A DNA stretch of 6,680 bases from Planctomycetia bacterium (GTDB lineage: Bacteria > Planctomycetota > Planctomycetia > Pirellulales > UBA1268), in contig RFPF01000169.1 in NCBI GenBank assembly GCA_009926295.1, positions 1 through 6,680 on the forward strand, in the 5' to 3' direction. Shown in pieces: positions 3,553-6,680 of this stretch (positions within the stretch are counted from its first letter, which is position 1; the number at the start of each line of letters is the position of its first letter). The notes under the pieces were generated by a model that made no database searches, was not told the origin of the DNA, and saw only the letters and a list, made by a program, of their open reading frames with translations. Made by a program: the position numbers and the translations under genes.

Positions 3553-6093
3553 ATGCCTTACGCGTCCATTTCGGTATGTGTGACTCGCATTCGACATCGC
3601 CCCACCCGCGTCGTTCGCGGGGCTGCCCTGGCCGCCGCGATCGCCCTCGCCGCGCTGGCCGCACCGGCCCAGGCCCAAAACGCCACCACCTGGACCGGTG
3701 GCGGTGGCGACACGAACTGGAGCACCACTGGCAACTGGAACGGCGGTGCGCCGACTACCAGCGGCACGTGGGCGATCACCTTCTCCGGCACGACCCGCCC
3801 GACCAACTCCGACAACATTTTGCCTGCGATCACCGTCAGCAATCTGGCAATCAGTACCGGAACCGCCTTCACCATCAACCGGTCCTCGACCGCAGCGATC
3901 ACGCTGATCAACGGAGGCACGTTCTCCAACACTGCGAACTTTACACATAGCTGGTATGTCCCGCTCACGCTGGGCGGCACGGCCACGTTCAGCATTTCAA
4001 CCGGGCGAGTCAATCTGCAGACCACGACTTCCAGTGGCACACTCATCAAGACGGGAAATGGTGAACTTCAGCTGTACGGATCGGATTATTCCACCACTGC
4101 GATCCGGGTTCAGGGAGGGAATCTCGGCTTTAACGCCGGCAACCAGACACCACTCGGCAGCATTTCGCTCGAAGGCGGGAGCCTGATTTTCGGCAATGGA
4201 AATTACGGTCTTCAGGTTGCCTTGTCAGCCAATGCGACGGCGCGCGGCTATGGCGGGCAGTCGCCGGTGTTCACGTCATCGACCTTCAACACGCGGACCG
4301 CCGCCGGCTCGGACGTCACGCTCACTCTTGGCGGTGGGAACGGCGGCGAAGTTCAAGGGGTCATCCAGGACAACACTTCCAAAAAGGTCGGCGTGACGTT
4401 CGGCACCGCCGGCACGAGCTGGCGGCTCTCCGGCAACAACACCTACACGGGCACCACGAATCTGAGTGCCGCGAACACGGTAACGATCGGCAACGGCGGC
4501 ACCACCGGCGCGCTCTCGCCATCGAGCACGATCACTGGCGTGGCCGCCGCAACGCTCGCGTTCGACCGCTCGAACACCGTGACACAGGGCACCGACTTCG
4601 CCAGTGTGATCGGCGGTGCGATCAACTTCACGAAACTCGGCTCCGGCACCCTCCAGCTCAACGGCCTCAACACGTATTCCGGTACGACGCAGGTGTCGGC
4701 CGGCCAGCTGCACGTGACGTCGAGCGGCTCGATCAACAGCACTGCGAGCGTGATCGTGAATGGCGCGGGGGCCGAGCTAAAGTACAACGCGGGCTTCGCA
4801 CTCACGAAGCCGCTCACGCTCACGCAGGGCACGCTCTCCGGCACCGGCACGGTGAACACCGCCGTGACGATCGGTGCCAACGCGATCCATTCGCCCGGCA
4901 ACTCTCCCGGCAGCCAGACCGTCCAGGGCGAGACCTGGGCTCCGGGCGGCACGTATCTCTGGGAAGTCAACGACTGGAACGGCGTGGCCGGCACCGGATT
5001 CGACCAGATCAACGTCACCAACACGCTCGACGTGACGGCCACGAGCGGTTCGACCTTCAAAATCGCGATCACCGGCCTCACCGCGGGCAACGCCGTGGGC
5101 GCGGTGCCGAACTTCTCGAACACCGCCCGCAAGCAGTTCGCGATCGCCACCTCCGGCAGCCTCACAGGCTTCGCCGCCGACAAGCTCCAGATCGACGCGA
5201 CGAGTTTCTCCGGATCCAACTCGCTGGGGAATGGCGGATTCGTCGCCGGCGCCGCGGGCAACAACGTGACGCTCACGTTCATCCCCTCCGCGGTCTACGA
5301 CCTTGCGGCCACGCCGAACAACGCCGTGATCCTGGTCGGCGGCTCCTCGACGATCACCGCCGCCGTCACGAATAACGCCACCGGCCGCACGAACCCCGAT
5401 GCCATCAACTTCACCGGCCTCGTGCTCTCGGGCGGCCTGTCGCCCGCGCCTGCCTCCGGCAGCGGGATCACGGCCGGCAACTCTGGCAGCGGGTCGGCCG
5501 TGTTCACCGGCCTGACCAGCGGCAGCTTCACGTTCACGCCCGGGATCGGCAGTGTGACGAACGCCACGCTCGGCACCGCAGCCCTCGCCGGCGGAACGTC
5601 CGCCGCGACCGTGACCGTGCTCGATCATGCGACGTCGAGCCTGGCCGGCACGCTCCTCACCGGCACGACGATCAGCCTCGGCTCGTGGAACTACGCCACG
5701 AATTCATGGGACAGCGGCTCCGGCACGGGTCTCTTCGAGATCTTCAATCTCGCCGGCGCGGGCGGGGCCGCCCTGACGGCCGATCTCGCCCTGCTCTCCG
5801 TCTCGGGCTCCGGGGGCGGGTTCACGACGAATCTCGGCACCTACACGAACATTGCCGGCGGCCAGTCCGGACAATATTCGATCTCCGTCGATCCGACGTC
5901 GTTCCTTTCGAGCGGCACGCAGTCTCGCACGTTCACGATCTCGCTCGGCGACCCGACCAACCTCTCGGGCAAGGCGGCGAGCAACACGCTCTCCGTGACC
6001 GCGCAGGTTATCGTCGTGCCGGAGCCGGGGGCGATCGCCCTCGCGGGCATCGGCGTCGTGGCCGCCGGCTGGCTCCTCCGCCGCCGCACGTAG
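3553..6093 (+). CDS. Secreted autotransporter-associated beta-strand repeat (PATR) protein with PEP-CTERM tail
   Basis: An 846-residue exported protein. Residues 1-41 are a signal peptide (basic RIRHRPTRVVR, hydrophobic Ala/Leu core, APAQA cleavage site). TTWTGGGGDTNWSTTGNWNG (45-64) is the usual opening of PATR proteins. Beta-strand repeats follow: a weak one near 162-200, then NTYTGTTNLSA (from 296) and NTYSGTTQVSAGQLHV (from 373), the second preceded by LGSGTLQL. SPGNSPG (447-453) and YLWEVNDWN mark the standard end of this beta-helix region. A Gly/Ser/Thr-rich beta region (about 580-815) leads to the sorting tail: VPEP (822-825), a hydrophobic helix, and RRRT. PEP-CTERM tails are processed by exosortase-type systems, so the protein is probably surface-attached or released outside. 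No C-terminal autotransporter barrel is present. It is unlikely to be an enzyme; an adhesin or matrix role is a guess. Its first 230 or so residues are less GC-biased in codons than the rest. Confidence 0.9.
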   Translation: MPYASISVCVTRIRHRPTRVVRGAALAAAIALAALAAPAQAQNATTWTGGGGDTNWSTTGNWNGGAPTTSGTWAITFSGTTRPTNSDNILPAITVSNLAISTGTAFTINRSSTAAITLINGGTFSNTANFTHSWYVPLTLGGTATFSISTGRVNLQTTTSSGTLIKTGNGELQLYGSDYSTTAIRVQGGNLGFNAGNQTPLGSISLEGGSLIFGNGNYGLQVALSANATARGYGGQSPVFTSSTFNTRTAAGSDVTLTLGGGNGGEVQGVIQDNTSKKVGVTFGTAGTSWRLSGNNTYTGTTNLSAANTVTIGNGGTTGALSPSSTITGVAAATLAFDRSNTVTQGTDFASVIGGAINFTKLGSGTLQLNGLNTYSGTTQVSAGQLHVTSSGSINSTASVIVNGAGAELKYNAGFALTKPLTLTQGTLSGTGTVNTAVTIGANAIHSPGNSPGSQTVQGETWAPGGTYLWEVNDWNGVAGTGFDQINVTNTLDVTATSGSTFKIAITGLTAGNAVGAVPNFSNTARKQFAIATSGSLTGFAADKLQIDATSFSGSNSLGNGGFVAGAAGNNVTLTFIPSAVYDLAATPNNAVILVGGSSTITAAVTNNATGRTNPDAINFTGLVLSGGLSPAPASGSGITAGNSGSGSAVFTGLTSGSFTFTPGIGSVTNATLGTAALAGGTSAATVTVLDHATSSLAGTLLTGTTISLGSWNYATNSWDSGSGTGLFEIFNLAGAGGAALTADLALLSVSGSGGGFTTNLGTYTNIAGGQSGQYSISVDPTSFLSSGTQSRTFTISLGDPTNLSGKAASNTLSVTAQVIVVPEPGAIALAGIGVVAAGWLLRRRT

Positions 6094-6111
6094 GACAGGC
6101 TTCAGCCTGTC
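6089..6111. repeat. Stop-codon-associated hairpin repeat, copy 2
   Basis: It is identical over 23 bases to 2634-2656. It again provides the TAG stop (of the PEP-CTERM gene), followed by the 18-base palindrome at 6094-6111. Flanking bases differ on both sides, so the shared unit is sharply bounded. Here it fills half of the 35-base gap to the DUF1559 gene, where a hairpin could reduce read-through, stabilise the upstream mRNA end or influence translation of the next gene. Confidence 0.8.
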
Positions 6112-6128
6112 GGGAAGATCTTGACGCC

Positions 6129-6680
<552 letters not shown>

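Noticed and set aside
4443..5628. Two long minus-strand open frames opposite the PATR/PEP-CTERM gene
   Set aside because: They mirror the Gly/Thr/Ala-rich repeats of the true gene and show no domain, start site or operon context of their own.

Overview
The window reads as a piece of a Planctomycetes genome, probably in or near the Pirellulales. The evidence is its high GC content with strong GC bias at third codon positions, and its gene families: a short ECF sigma factor of the Rhodopirellula/Verrucomicrobium type with a membrane anti-sigma-like partner, a BNR_4-type secreted protein, a PATR-repeat protein with a PEP-CTERM tail, and a DUF1559 pseudopilin-like protein. The taxonomic call is inferred from gene content alone; there is no marker gene.

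Layout. (1) 1-394, minus: the 5' end of a secreted BNR_4-like protein that runs off the left edge. (2) 395-657: a 263-base divergent intergenic region with a sequence element that recurs elsewhere in the window, a perfect short palindrome, and a terminator-like hairpin just before the next gene. (3) 658-2638, plus: a tight three-gene operon joined by two ATGA overlaps. It encodes an ECF sigma factor, a single-pass membrane protein with an anti-sigma-like N-terminus and an extracytoplasmic lectin-like domain, and a stand-alone AraC/XylR-type DNA-binding domain. (4) 2709-3372, minus: a VapBC-type toxin-antitoxin pair (ribbon-helix-helix antitoxin, then PIN toxin) that converges on the sigma operon. 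(5) 3373-3552: a second divergent intergenic region, with the second copy of the recurring element. (6) 3553-6093, plus: an 846-residue secreted protein with autotransporter-associated beta-strand repeats and a PEP-CTERM sorting tail. (7) 6129-6680, plus: the start of a DUF1559 protein with a type IV pilin-like N-terminus, cut by the right edge.

How the parts may fit together (inference): the sigma/anti-sigma pair looks like a cell-envelope signalling module, and the small AraC-type protein could be a second output of the same operon. The neighbours on both sides encode exported or surface proteins. Two non-coding signals stand out. One is a roughly 30-base element found once in each divergent intergenic region (492-520 and 3426-3456; 26 of 29 aligned bases identical with one 2-base gap), which may tie the sigma operon and the PEP-CTERM gene, or their divergent partners, to a common regulator. 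The other is an identical 23-base sequence carrying an 18-base hairpin palindrome, placed exactly on the TAG stop codon of two unrelated genes (2634-2656 and 6089-6111).
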